A DNA stretch of 64,000 nt from Arion vulgaris (GCA_020796225.1 CM036754.1:69897940-69961939), one strand, 5' to 3'; shown: positions 21,748-32,969, numbered from the stretch's first letter. The notes: generated by a model not told the origin, from the sequence alone. Translations and numbers: made by a program.

Positions 21748-21925
21748 AGTTAACTTTAATTAAGAAGGGAGACTCACTCAGAATAAGGGTTGTCTTTTAA
21801 AAAAATTAACAGAAAAAATACTATCAAACTTATTATCATACAATTTTGCCACATGTTGTAAAAGACATTGTTTTTTTATGTAAACAACGTTTCACGTATG
21901 CATTGTAATTTTTTATTTAAAATAT
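21748..21925 (+). repeat. Left arm of an inverted-repeat pair
   Basis: It contains gggagactcactcagaataa, gggttgtct, taacagaaaaaatac, ttatcatacaattttgccac, atgttg and caacgtttcacgtatgcattg. The reverse complement of 22,990-23,165 has the same order with about 80 percent identity by eye. Confidence 0.75.
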
Positions 21926-22005
21926 ATTTAATTTTATTGAAAATATATTGTAATCGTCCCCCACCCTCCACCTCATCATCTTGAAGTGGATTTCACAAAT
22001 ATAAG

Positions 22006-22247
22006 AAGTGCAAAAGAATGCCAAACTGGCATATGGTGTACATATCACCCATAGTTATAGCATGAACCTCCACATTTTGTTGTCTAAACTGTATATAAGC
22101 AGAGATGTTGCTGTTCTAATTTGAAATCCTTTTATTATGTGGACGTGTTATATTGCAAGAGTCATATCTACAAAACCAACTGGGTTAACATTTTTGGGGG
22201 TTCACGCTATAATTATGGGTGATATGTACACCATATGTACTTCTTAT
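22006..22247. mobile_element. MITE with about 37-bp inverted termini
   Basis: ATATGGTGTACATATCACCC then ATAGTTATAGCATGAAC at 22,032-22,068 is repeated inverted at 22,200-22,240 with two mismatches. Outside it, ATAAGAAGT occurs on both sides, but the left side has about 20 extra bases. Superfamily is not assignable because no clear TSD is visible. Confidence 0.7.
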
Positions 22248-22261
22248 GTTATTCAAATCTT

Positions 22262-22986
22262 CTTTCTTCTTCTCGTTTTAACCTAGATTGGGATTTCGGA
22301 TTCTCTAATTTTTAAATTTTCCGATCCAGAAGCACTTGAGCTTTCGCACTTCGGCTCGGAGCCATGGACATCGTAGCCCTACGGTTCGGTGCCAACATCT
22401 GCGGGATCTGTGGCTTTTTCTGCCAGCCCGCGGAAATGAACCCGCACTGACAAAGGGCTTGTCACCCGCATTCCAACGCTCTACGAACACACTGGGCAGG
22501 CGGTCGGATTCTCTGATAATGGCAGCCGTCTGTCTCAGATTATCAGCCACGCCATACAGTTTGTCTTAGAAGCTAGTGTAAGTGAGCCACCTCTTTCTTC
22601 TCATGTCTGCATACTGGGGGCAGTTCTGTAGGATACAATTCCTATGATTTCTGCTATCCCGTTTGTGCCGACCTCTTCCAGAAGTTTTGGCCACCCTTAT
22701 GATGGTAGGTCTGACATTCTTACTGCGTGGCTAAATCTCTTGAGGCAGATTGGCGACCGTAGAATCCGTTATCCCATTCCTCATTGTGAGGGGTCGTTGC
22801 ACCATGTTATGCGACTTACGGCCTCGTGTATCCGTTTTCTCCTAGCATTTGTTTCCGATTAGCATTCCCTATCGGACACGTGCATCCGATTTCAGCCACA
22901 CCTCCTTAGACACCTCTTACGACATGCGTGGAAGGTAACAGTGGTTCTATTCTTTACACTCCAAACTTGGGCCCGGTAACCACTGA
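22262..22986 (-). mobile_element. Second SINE-B/LINE composite, interrupted by SINE-G
   Basis: Same structure as 18,769-19,303: a SINE-B head at the right (gtggttaccgggcccaag), the TGTCGTAAGAGGTGTCTAA core, then the 'YADMRRKRW' and 'DKLYGVADNLRQTAAI' coding end, and a GAAGAA tail at 22,262-22,275. A tRNA-headed SINE is inserted at 22,310-22,503 within the 'NPKSQS' end. Confidence 0.8.
22310..22503 (-). mobile_element. SINE-G insertion with 14-bp TSD
   Basis: The flanks are TCGGATTCTCTAAT (22,296-22,309) and TCGGATTCTCTGAT (22,504-22,517). The paralogous composite at 18.8 kb has one uninterrupted copy, tcggattctctaat, and so shows the empty site. On the minus strand the insert has a tRNA-like head (cgtagagcgttggaatgcgg, then gcgggttcatttcc) and a terminal A-rich run. 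A full relative is at 49,255-49,450. Confidence 0.85.
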
Positions 22987-22989
22987 GCG

Positions 22990-23165
22990 TTATTGAAATC
23001 TAAAATTTAAAATAATTACAATGCACACACAAACGTTGTTTATCAAACACAATGTAGTTTGCAACATGTTGCCAAATTGTATGACAATATGTTTGTTAGT
23101 TTTATTTCTGTTAATTTTAATAATAGACAACCCTTGTTCTGAGTGAGTCTCCCGCCTTAGCGAAG
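22990..23165 (-). repeat. Right arm of the inverted-repeat pair
   Basis: Partner of 21,748-21,925 in opposite orientation. About 1.06 kb separates the arms and contains the MITE and the composite element. Confidence 0.75.
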
Positions 23166-23169
23166 TCAA

Positions 23170-23640
23170 TATTATGGACAGCAAATGTGAAATTATGTGA
23201 ACATTTAGTAGCACCATTTATGAACGAGAAAATAAGTTAACTAAGCGTTGCACTGAGATCAATCGTATATATGAGATGTTTATTTCGTATGACCATCATG
23301 CATTAACCTCTGATGTTTCCATATGTCGAGGACAGATGCATCAACATAAATCAAGTTAAGCATTGAGAATCAAATAAGGTGAACAAAAATATGTCGAAAA
23401 TGTCATAGTACATCATTTGATTAATTATGAAGCTGAATGATAGCAATTTACTAAATTGCCAACAGTTACTAAATCACAGTTTGGTTGACATGTATGCCAC
23501 GATTGAGACACAAACGACGCTCTTCATCAGAATAATCATTTAAATATGTAATTTAGGTTCATTTTCTATTGTTATCATTAAGTATCAAGTGCCTATAGTA
23601 TTTTATTCTGTAATATATAAAGGAAATATACAATTTTTAC
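23170..23640. other. No recognisable feature
   Basis: AT-rich sequence without noticed homology or coding frame. Confidence 0.45.
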
Positions 23641-23646
23641 ATTGAA

Positions 23647-23850
23647 TCGAAAATCGTAGCATATCCTTTACAGGACGTAGCCATCAATTAAAGTAAAAGA
23701 GTCGTTAATTTTCTGGACACTACTTATACGTTCAGTAGTTTACCATTGCTTTGTGAACGGTGAGGTATATTTTTACCTTTCGTAAAAATCCCATGGCAGC
23801 GAATATGCTTCCAAACTGCCTTCAGTGGAGTTTGAATCGTCATTGCATCT
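23647..23850 (-). mobile_element. SINE-C body
   Basis: Matches 32,010-32,215: aaaatcgtagcatatccttt, gttcagtagtttaccattgc, then cgtaaaaatcccatggcagc and gcttccaaactgccttc. The tRNA-like head is eroded. Confidence 0.75.
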
Positions 23851-25335
23851 CGGTAAATAACCACTTGTTCTTGCTTTGATCTCTTTCTTACACAAAAAGA
23901 TGTCAGCGGTAAAAACTAACTCCTTAGCACCGGCGAGGATCCCTGATGTAAATTTGAATATTGTGTAAATATTTTGTAAGAACTGTATTTTTACAGTTTT
24001 TTTTTAAATTTTGCCCAGACAGCGACGTTGCAGCTTACTCTTAGCGGTTTTTGAACTGCCTAGTGTTCTTTGGCGAGCTTAAACACATGACTTACATTTT
24101 ATCGTCCGTCTCCGATAGGGCAATGAACTTGATCTAATATATCGTCCGTCTCCGATAGAACAATGAACTTGATCTAATATATCGTCCGTCTCCGATAGAA
24201 CAATGAACTTGATCTAATATATCGTCCGTCTCTGATAGAACAATGAACTTGATCTAATATATCGTCCGTCTCTGATAGAACAATGAACTTGATCTAATAT
24301 ATCGTCCGTCTCTGATAGGACAATGAACTTGATCTAATATATCGTTCGTCTCCGATAGAACAATGAACTTGATCTAATATATCGTCCGTCTCCGATAGAA
24401 CAATGAACTTGATCTAATATATCGTCCGTCTCTGATAGGACAATGAACTTGATCTAATATATCGTCCGTCTCCGATAGACAATGATCTATTATATCGTCC
24501 GTCTCTGATAGAACAATGAACTTGATCTAATATATCGTCCGTCTCCGATAGGACAATGTACTTGATCTAATATATCGTCCGTCTCCGATAGAACAATGAA
24601 CTTGATCTAATATATCGTCCGTCTCCGATAGAACAATGAACTTGATCTAATATATCGTCCGTCTCTGATAGGACAATGAACTTGATCTAATATATCGTCC
24701 GTCTCCGATAGGACAATGAACTTGATCTATTATATCGTCCGTCTCTGATAGGACACTGAACTTGATCTAATATATCGTCCGTCTCTGATAGAACAATGAA
24801 CTTGATCTAATATATCGTCCGTCTCCGATAGGACAATGAACTTGATCTAATATATCGTCCGTCTCCGATAGGACAATGAACTTGATCTAATATATCGTCC
24901 GTCTCCGATAGAACAATGAACTTGATCTAATATATCGTCCGTCTCTGATAGAACAATGAACTTGATCTAATATATCGTCCGTCTCTGATAGAACAATGAA
25001 CTTGATCTAATATATCGTCCGTCTCCGATAGGACAATGAACTTGATCTAATATATCGTCCGTCTCCGATAGAACAATGAACTTGATCTAATATATCGTCC
25101 GTCTCTGATAGAACAATGAACTTGATCTAATATATCGTCCGTCTCCGATAGAACAATGAACTTGATCTAATATATCGTCCGTCTCCGATAGGGCAATGAA
25201 CTTGATCTAATATACAATCTGATCAGGAGTCTCTGAAAAAATATGCATATAATTTCCACTCGGAAATCGAACCGAGTACCTTTCAAACGTGAGGCGAACA
25301 CGTAACATCCACGCTACAAAGGCACCCGAATTGTT
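23850..25335 (-). mobile_element. SINE-D copy containing an internal satellite expansion
   Basis: The minus strand starts with a tRNA-like head at 25,335-25,255 (tagcgtggatgttacgtg A box, ggttcgatttcc B box), then a gactcctgatcagattgta stretch, then the 40-bp array, then cgctaagagtaagctgcaac, gtcgctgtctgggc and a body extending to about 23,850. Copies without the array are at 32,460-32,895 and 40,168-40,850, each with a single atcgtccgtc(t/c)ccgatagga block at the equivalent position. Confidence 0.8.
24101..25213. repeat. 40-bp satellite array, about 28 copies, inside SINE-D
   Basis: The unit is ATCGTCCGTCTCCGATAGAA then CAATGAACTTGATCTAATAT. Most units differ only at the C/T in tc(c/t)gat and at (g/a)(g/a/)acaatg. 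One unit near 24,473-24,498 is shortened. The first and last units merge without a break into SINE-D sequence. Confidence 0.97.
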
Positions 25336-25389
25336 AATAACAAATATTTATGCAAATAAATGTTTTAACATTTATAATATATACTTCAG

Positions 25390-25790
25390 TGCTATATTGA
25401 ACCAACACCTATGTATGGCAGCGAATCATGAACAATGAACAAACAATCAATAAGATCATTGGAAACCACAGAGATGTGGTTTTACAGAAGAATGCTGACA
25501 ATCTCATGGACAGCAAAGAAAACAAATGATGCGGTTTTAATATCAGGCCTGCACACTAAGAAACCGTATCAAAAGAATAAGAATCCGGCAATCAAGGTTC
25601 TTCGGGCATATAATGCGAAAAGAAGGTTTAGAACATTTGGTGACAACAGGTAAAATTGAGGGAGGAAGAGACCGTGGAAGACAGAGTGAGAAGTTGGATA
25701 GCCTGACATCATGGTTCGACAAAAGATCGACGTCAGAACTGATTACATGCACCAAGCAAAGAGAGTTTTAGAGAGACATGATCACCATTT
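25390..25790 (+). mobile_element. LINE-3 C-terminal fragment
   Basis: Translation shows PTYGSESWTMNKQSIR-like sequence across one frameshift, then TTEMWFYRRMLTISWTAKKT and ND.VL, the typical start of the post-RT region, followed by the GLEHLVTTGKIEGGRDRG-like and DSLTSWFDKRST-like blocks in other frames. No RT motif is present. Confidence 0.8.
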
Positions 25791-25919
25791 GATTGACTGA
25801 ATATATTTTGTCTTCATAAAACAAATTTTTTTACAATTGCAACTAAAGCATTATTGTATTTCAGATTCGTTGCTTCGATGTTCCGTGATTGGGATTTGTC
25901 GAATAAGCAAAACTAGATA

Positions 25920-27150
25920 ACAAGTACAAGTATCATAACAAATATCATAACAAATATCACAACAAATAACATAACAAATATCATAACAAATATCATGACA
26001 AATAACATAACAAATATCATAACAAATATCATAACAAATATCATGACAAATATCATGAACAATATCATAACAAATATAATAACAAATATCATAACAAATA
26101 CCATAAAAAATATCATATAAAATATCATAACAAATATCATAAGAAATCTCGTAACAAATATCATAACAAATATCATAACAAATATCATAACAAATATAAT
26201 AACAAATATCATAACAAATATCATAACAAATATCATAACAAATATCATAACAAATATTCTAACAAATATCATAACAAATATCATAACAAATATCATAACA
26301 AATATTCTAACAAATATCATAACAAATATCAGAACAAATATTCTAACAAATATCATAACAAATATCATAACAAATATCATACAAAATATCATAACAAATA
26401 TCATAACAAATATCATAAAAAATATCAAATATCAAAACAAATATCATTACAAATATCCTAACAAATATCATAAAAAATATCATAACAAATATCATAACAA
26501 ATATCATAACAAATATCATGACAAATATCATAACAAATATAATAACAAATATCATAACAAATACCATAAAAAATATCATATAAAATATCATAACAAATAT
26601 CATAAGAAATTCTAACAAATATCATAACAAATATCAAAACAAATATCATAACAAATATAATAACAAATATCATAACAAATATCATAACAAATATCATAAG
26701 AAATCTCATAACAAATATCATAACAAATATCATAACAAATATCATAACAAATATCATTACAAATATCATAACAAATATCATAACAAATATCATAACAAAT
26801 ATCATAACAAATATCATAACAAATATCATAACAAATATCATAACAAATATTCTAACAAATATCATAACAAATATCATAACAAATATCATAACAAAATATC
26901 TAACAAATATCATAACAAATATCATACAAATATCATAACAAATATCATAACAAATATCATAACAAATATCATAACAAATATCATAACAAATATCATAACA
27001 AATATTCTAACAAATATCATAACAAATATCAAACAAATATAAATCTAACAAATATCATAACAAAATATCATAACAAATATCATACAAAATATCATAACAA
27101 ATATCATACAAATATCATAACAAATATCATAACAAATATCAAATACCATA
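25920..27150. repeat. 12-bp satellite array (CATAACAAATAT)n
   Basis: About 100 units of CATAACAAATAT, with variants ttctaacaaatat, cataagaaatc and cataaaaaatat. The 12-bp period is four codons, so the minus strand stays open as (MIFV)n or (DICY)n. These frames are artefacts of the period. Confidence 0.97.
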
Positions 27151-27179
27151 TCTAATAAAAATATGCATATCAATAATAC

Positions 27180-28300
27180 AACGTAAATCTTATTGATCAT
27201 CATAGCCTAACAAGCACATTATGATACCTTCATATTATAAAGCAGTATCTACATTACTACAAACTCTATCTTTATAACAAAAAACATTTACTACAATCTT
27301 ATTATAACAAATAACATTTAATACTTCCTTATCTTTATAACAAATAACTTTACTACAAATTATCTTTATAACAAATACATTTCTACATTATCTAACTAAT
27401 ACATTATCTATCTATAACAAATAACATTAAATATCTTATCTTTATAACAAATAACATTTACTACAATCTTATCTTTATAACAAATAACATTTACTACAAG
27501 CTTATCTTTATAACAAATAACATTTACTACAAGTATTTTATAACAAATAACATTTAATACTTCTTATCTTTATAACAAATAACATGTACTACAATCTTAT
27601 CTTTATAAAAAATAACATTTATACTGCAATACTTATCACTTTATAACAAATAACATTTACTACAATCTTATCTTTATAACAAATAACTATTACTAAATCT
27701 TATACTTTATAACAAAATAACATTTACTGCAATCTTTTCTTTATAACAAATAACATTTACTACAATCTTATCTTTATAACAAATAACATTGTATACAATC
27801 TTATATTTATAACAAATAACATTTACTCAATCTTATCTTTATAAAAATTACACATGTACTACATTCTTATCTTTATAACAAATAACATTACTGCAATCTT
27901 ATCTTATAAAATAATTACTCAATCTATCTTATAACATGTACTGTAAAATCTTATATTTATAACAAATAACATTTACTACAATCTTATCTTTATATCAAAT
28001 AGCATTTACTACAATCTTATCTTTATATCAAATAGCATTTACTACAATCTTATCTTTATACAAATACATTTACTAAATCTTATCTTTATATCAAATAGCA
28101 TTTATACAATCTTATCTTTATATCAAATAGCATTTACTACAATCTTATCTTTATATCAAATAACATTTACTACAATCTTATATTTATAATCAAATAGCAT
28201 TTACTACAATCTTATCTTTATATCAAATAGCATTTACTAATCTTATTTTTATCAATAGAATTTATACTCTTATTTATCATTTACCTCAAATTTAACTTTC
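27180..28300. repeat. 33-bp AT-rich array
   Basis: The unit is CTTTATAACAAATAACATTT then ACTACAATCTTAT. From about 27,990 the unit changes to ctttatatcaaatagcattt plus the same second half. Many units have one- to five-base deletions. Confidence 0.9.
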
Positions 28301-28319
28301 ATACATCAAATATTATAAA

Positions 28320-29000
28320 CAATTACTCCTAATTTATCTTTACATCAAGTAGCATTACCATTTATTCCAACCTTATCTTTATATCAAATAGTATTAATTT
28401 ATTCAACCTTATCTTTATATCAAGTAGTATACATTTATTCAACCTTATCTTTATATCAAGTAGTATTACATTTTCAAACCTTATCTTTATATAAGTAGAT
28501 TACCATTTATTCAACCTTATCTTTATATCAAGTAGTATTACCATTGTTCCAACTTATCTTTATATCAAGTAGCATTACCATTTATTCCAACCTTATCTTT
28601 ATATCAAGTAGTATTACCATTTATTCCAACCTTATCTTTATATCAAGTAGCATTATCATTTATTCCAACCTTATCTTTATATCAAGTAGAAATTAACACT
28701 ATTACCCTTTATCTTTATATCAAAGTAGCATACCATTTATTCCAACCTTTCTTATATCAAGTAGTATTACCATTTGTTCTCAACTTATCTTTATATCAAT
28801 AGTATTACATTTAATTTGCAACACTTTTTAACTTTTAATCAAGTAGATTACCATTTGTTCCAACCTTATCTTTATATCAAGTAGCATTATCATTTATTCC
28901 AACCTTATCTTTATATCAAATAGTAATAACAGCTACTCCTACTTTATCTTTATATCAAATAGCACTAACATTTATTCCAACCTTTCTGTATATAAAATAG
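28320..29000. repeat. 39-bp AT-rich array related to the 33-bp array
   Basis: The unit is CTTTATATCAAGTAGTATTA then CCATTTATTCCAACCTTAT. The first half continues the ctttatatcaaatagcat form of the neighbouring array, so the 39-bp unit looks derived from it. Decayed copies run on to about 29,110. Confidence 0.88.
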
Positions 29001-29109
29001 CAATAACATTTACTAATATTGCAACATTTATATAGCAATTAACACTAACATTTGCAACACTCTTTTAACTTTAGACATCAAATACCATTAACATAGAACA
29101 CACGCTTAT

Positions 29110-29845
29110 TTGCATCTATCAAATAGCCTTGACATTTTTACCTGTGCATTCTCCATTTCAAATATGGCGCATCTACTGTATTAATGATATTTGCAACTAT
29201 CTGATAAACTAATACAAACATATCTTACCGATATGTTGTTAGTATCCTCGTGCAGGAGAAACAACCGGTGGGCAATAAACACTGCAACGAAGATCAACTA
29301 GGCTGGTGAAGAACAAAGATTAGATAAGTTATACCTTTAACAGATCGATCCGTTTGGCGTTGCTTAAACAAAGAAACATCCTAGGCCGATCTCCCGCCTG
29401 CGTTCGTTTTCTTACCTATGCTGAAACCTTTCACCCAAAATGTATAAATCTATATCAGGGCTGCCTGGTTTGTCTGTTCTTCTAATTACCCAGAGCATTT
29501 TTATAGGAAGAATCCCCGTTTCTAAAACATCAATATGCCAGTCGTTTACTGTGTGGTTGTGTGCCATGGGCGTGCCGTTTCACAACTACTTTTTTAAAAA
29601 TATTTAAGTATTGTTGTTGATAGTGGCAACATATATGGGGGAAGTCTTACATTGTTCGATGTGTCTCGCTGTTGGTATGTTCAAGTTTTAAGTGTTTTTT
29701 ATAGATTTGATAAAGAGTTCAAGGACGATATTGTCTGGCAGTAGCTAAACACCTGATATACCAATTATGTTTGATCTGCGGTTGAAGACAGCGTGTAGTG
29801 GGTAATTCAAATGTGCACACAAATTGGTATCAGCGGTCTTATTTC
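29110..29845. other. Unique-looking spacer between arrays
   Basis: About 700 bp without tandem structure. I found no coding signal or element ends. It is the only non-repetitive stretch between 25.9 and 31.26 kb. Confidence 0.5.
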
Positions 29846-31264
29846 TATGATGAAGTGCTCTATAGTGAGTGCTCTATAGTGAAGTGCTCTATAGATGAAG
29901 TGCTCTATAGATGTGCTAATAGTATAGAGAGTGCTCTATAGACAAGTGTAGAAAGTGCTCTATAGATGAGGCTCAGAGAGTGCTCTATAGACTGAAGTGC
30001 TCTATAGACAGTGTTATGATGAAGTGCTCATATAGACGAAGTGCTCTATAGAGAAGTGCTCTATAGAGAAGTGCTCTATAGACGAAGTGCTCTATAGACG
30101 AAGTGCTCTATAGACGAAGTGCTCTATAGATGAAGTGCTCTATAGATGAGTGCTCTATAGAGTGCTCTATAGACGAAGTGCTCTATAGTGAAGTGCTCTA
30201 TAGAGAGTGCTCTATAGACAGAAGTGCTCTATAGATGAAGTGCTCTATAGACGGTGCTCTATAGACGAAGTGCTCTATAGATGAAGTGCTCTATAGATGA
30301 AGTGCTCTATAGATGAAGTGCTCTATAGACGAAGTGCTCTATAGACGAAGTGCTGTATAGATGAAGTGCTCTATAGACGAAGTGCTCTATAGACGAAGTG
30401 CTCTATAGACGAAGTGCTTTACTAATAGCGACAGTGCTCTATAGATGAAGTGCTCTATGATGCAAGTGCTCTATAGATGAAGATGCTCTATATGACTGGA
30501 AGAAAATGCCTCTAGACGAAGACTGTTTAGATGAAGTGCTCTATAGACGGTGCTCTATAGACGAAGTGCTCTATAGATGAAGTGCTCTATAGACGGTGCT
30601 CTATAGACGAAGTGCTCTATAGATGAAGTGCTCTATAGACGGTGCTCTATAGACGAAGTGCTCTATAGATGAAGTGCTCTATAGATGAAGTGCTCTATAG
30701 ACGAAGTGCTCTATAGACGAAGTGCTCTATAGACGAAGTGCTGTATAGATGAAGTGCTCTATAGACGAAGTGCTCTATAGACGAAGTGCTCTATAGACGA
30801 AGTGCTCTATAGACGAAGTGCTCTATAGACGAAGTGCTCTATAGACGAAGTGCTCTATAGATGAAGTGCTCTATAGACGAAGTGCTGTATAGACGAAGTG
30901 CTCTATATACGAAGTGCTGTATAGATGAAGTGCTCTATAGATGAAGTGCTCTATAGACGAAGTGCTCTATAGATGAAGTGCTCTATAGATGAAGTGCTCT
31001 ATAGATGAAGTGCTCTATAGACGAAGTGCTCTATAGACGAAGTGCTCTATAGACGAAGTGCTGTATATATGAAGTGCTCTATAGATGAAGTGCTCTATAG
31101 ACGAAGTGCTCTATAGACGAAGTGCTCTATAGACGAAGTGCTCTATAGACGAAGTGCTGTATAGATGAAGTGCTCTATAGATGAAGTGCTCTATAGACGA
31201 AGTGCTCTATAGACGAAGTGCTCTATAGACGAAGTGCTCTATAGACGAAGTGCTGTATAGACGA
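29846..31264. repeat. 16-bp satellite array, about 85 copies
   Basis: The unit is GAAGTGCTCTATAGAC/T. Variants include ctgtatag and ggtgctctatag. The left part (29,850-30,540) has many broken units, the right part is regular and shows a higher-order pattern where ctgtatagatgaag recurs at intervals. Confidence 0.97.
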
Positions 31265-31369
31265 AAGTTTGACTTCATTGCAACAGGTTTTCACCCCAAT
31301 ATGCACAGCCCATCTCCGCTGAAATTGCTTGTCATTTGTCAAGACTATTCAACAAAGTACAAACACTGA

Positions 31370-31500
31370 AGATACGGCACAAGTTATATGCAGCATTTTT
31401 TTAAAATGCACTCGTGAACAGAAAGTCGTGTTTCGGATTCGAACTTACTACCTTCTAAACGCAAAGCAACGGTTAAAATCACTTAGAAACAAATACACCC
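31370..31500 (-). mobile_element. SINE-F head fragment
   Basis: aaaatgcactcgtgaacaga and cggattcgaacttactacct match the same-orientation blocks at 43,255-43,310 and the inverted one at 52,690-52,720. On the minus strand it gives the B box GGTTTGCGTTTAG...GTTCGAATCCG order of a tRNA head. Confidence 0.6.
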
Positions 31501-31523
31501 TAGTTAGCCAATTGAATATATGA

Positions 31524-31650
31524 CAATGAAAATGAAGTGGTATATCCTTTACATGATTTCTCCATCAACCACGATAAACGAGTCGTCGATTTTATAGGCA
31601 CCACTTATATATTCAGTAGTTTGCCATTGCTTTCTGAACGGTGATTGAAG
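31524..31650 (-). mobile_element. SINE-C 3' part
   Basis: Contains gtggtatatcctttacatga, ccatcaaccacgataaacga and ttcagtagtttgccattgct, ending at gaacggtgat. It is truncated before the head. Confidence 0.75.
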
Positions 31651-31774
31651 ATAAGTAGCATGATATTGAAAGTCGGAGAGATATATTCTGAAATATAGCA
31701 AAGTTAGTCTATAAGTTGGACTCCTTTGACAACCCTTTATCTGCTTCTCCCGAACAGTGTATCAACAGTGTATC

Positions 31775-31985
31775 ATGTGCATCAATGGTGGAATAGTACA
31801 TCAATGTATAAAGGTATCAATAGCAATCAATGTTGCACTGGGATCAATAGCATCAATGTTCATCATGGTACATCAATGACATCAAAGTTGCATCAAAGGT
31901 ACATCAAAAGCAATCAATTTGCATCAATGGTACATCAATAGCATCATGTTCATCAATGGCATCATACATCATGTTTCATCAATGG
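31775..31985. repeat. Irregular ATCAATG minisatellite
   Basis: Phrases of the type gcatcaatggtacatcaat recur with variable spacing of 13-30 bases. Confidence 0.85.
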
Positions 31986-32009
31986 GAGAGAAGTAATACC
32001 ATATATAGC

Positions 32010-32245
32010 AAGAAAATGAAAATCGTGGCATATCCGTTACAGGACGTAAACCATCAACCACAGTAAACGAGTCGTTGATTTTCTAGGCACCACTTATACG
32101 TTCAGTAGTTTGCTATTGAGTTTTATTTCTACCGTTTGTAAAAATACCACGGAAACGAGTTTGCTTCCAAACTTTCCAACCGTGGTGTTTGAACCAGGTA
32201 GGTTTAGATTTGTGATCAAGCTCCCTACCGCTTGAGCCACATATG
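32010..32245 (-). mobile_element. SINE-C with tRNA-like head
   Basis: The minus strand starts catatgtggctcaagcggta (A box), gggagcttgatc..., then tacctggttcaaacacc (B box), then the body seen in the other SINE-C copies, and ends ccacgattttcattttc at 32,012. This copy gives the family its orientation and its tRNA ancestry. Confidence 0.75.
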
Positions 32246-32459
32246 CTCAGTATATACCAATACTGCGAGTATTTCACCTTGCAACTGGGCTTCCTCCCCC
32301 ATCCCAACATATTGACAAACATGTCATATTACGCTAGGATAAAGGATACTTATTTGAGAAGACAGTCGAATCATTTGAAACAAAATGAAAAGAACAGTTT
32401 GTAGAGCATACACTGGACAAAGAAGATACAAGCAATGTGAAAGATCAAAGCACCAATTG

Positions 32460-32895
32460 ATTGATTAATAGGGTCATCCTCATTGAACTTCAGTGTAAAA
32501 CCATGTGTGCCTGATCTTGTTCTTACACAAAGAAGATATCAGCGACAGTGCACGAACTCCGTAGCATCGGCTACTGTCCCGATATAATTTAGAATATGGT
32601 GAATGTATATTGTAGCAATTTTAATTTTTAACACGTATAATGTATTATTAACGGACAGTGGCTTTCCATCCTGCTCTTTCAGATTTAGCTACAACGGTTC
32701 TTTTACGTGATCAGCTTGAACACGGGATTTACGTTTTATCGTCCGTCCCCGATAGGACTATAAACTCGATTTCACCTACACTAAGAACAACGAACTCTGG
32801 AAAAATATTCCTATGGCTCCTGGAGGGGGTAAATCGAGTACATTTGAAACAAGAGGCGAACACGTAACCCTTATGCAACAGAGACCTCATAAACA
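32460..32895 (-). mobile_element. SINE-D, unexpanded copy
   Basis: Contains the single block atcgtccgtccccgatagga flanked by acgggatttacgtttt and a ctataaactcgatttcacct continuation. It shows the ancestral state of the 24.1-kb array. The head on the minus strand lies near 32,815-32,890. Confidence 0.75.
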
Positions 32896-32969
32896 CCGAG
32901 ACAATCTTCATGATAAACAATATCGTGTTCCTGACACTGAAATTATTTGCTCTCAATAAACGTCACAAC

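Noticed and set aside
24101..25213. CRISPR-like direct repeats
   Set aside because: Units are contiguous with no unique spacers, and the surroundings are SINE sequence in a eukaryotic context.
25255..25335. Candidate tRNA gene on the minus strand
   Set aside because: Good A and B boxes, but it is the head of SINE-D, repeated at 32.8 and 40.8 kb.
25913..26925. Long minus-strand frames of repeated MIFV residues, suggesting a hydrophobic membrane protein
   Set aside because: They are translations of a 12-bp satellite. Any stop-free unit of 12 bp gives an unlimited open frame in that phase.
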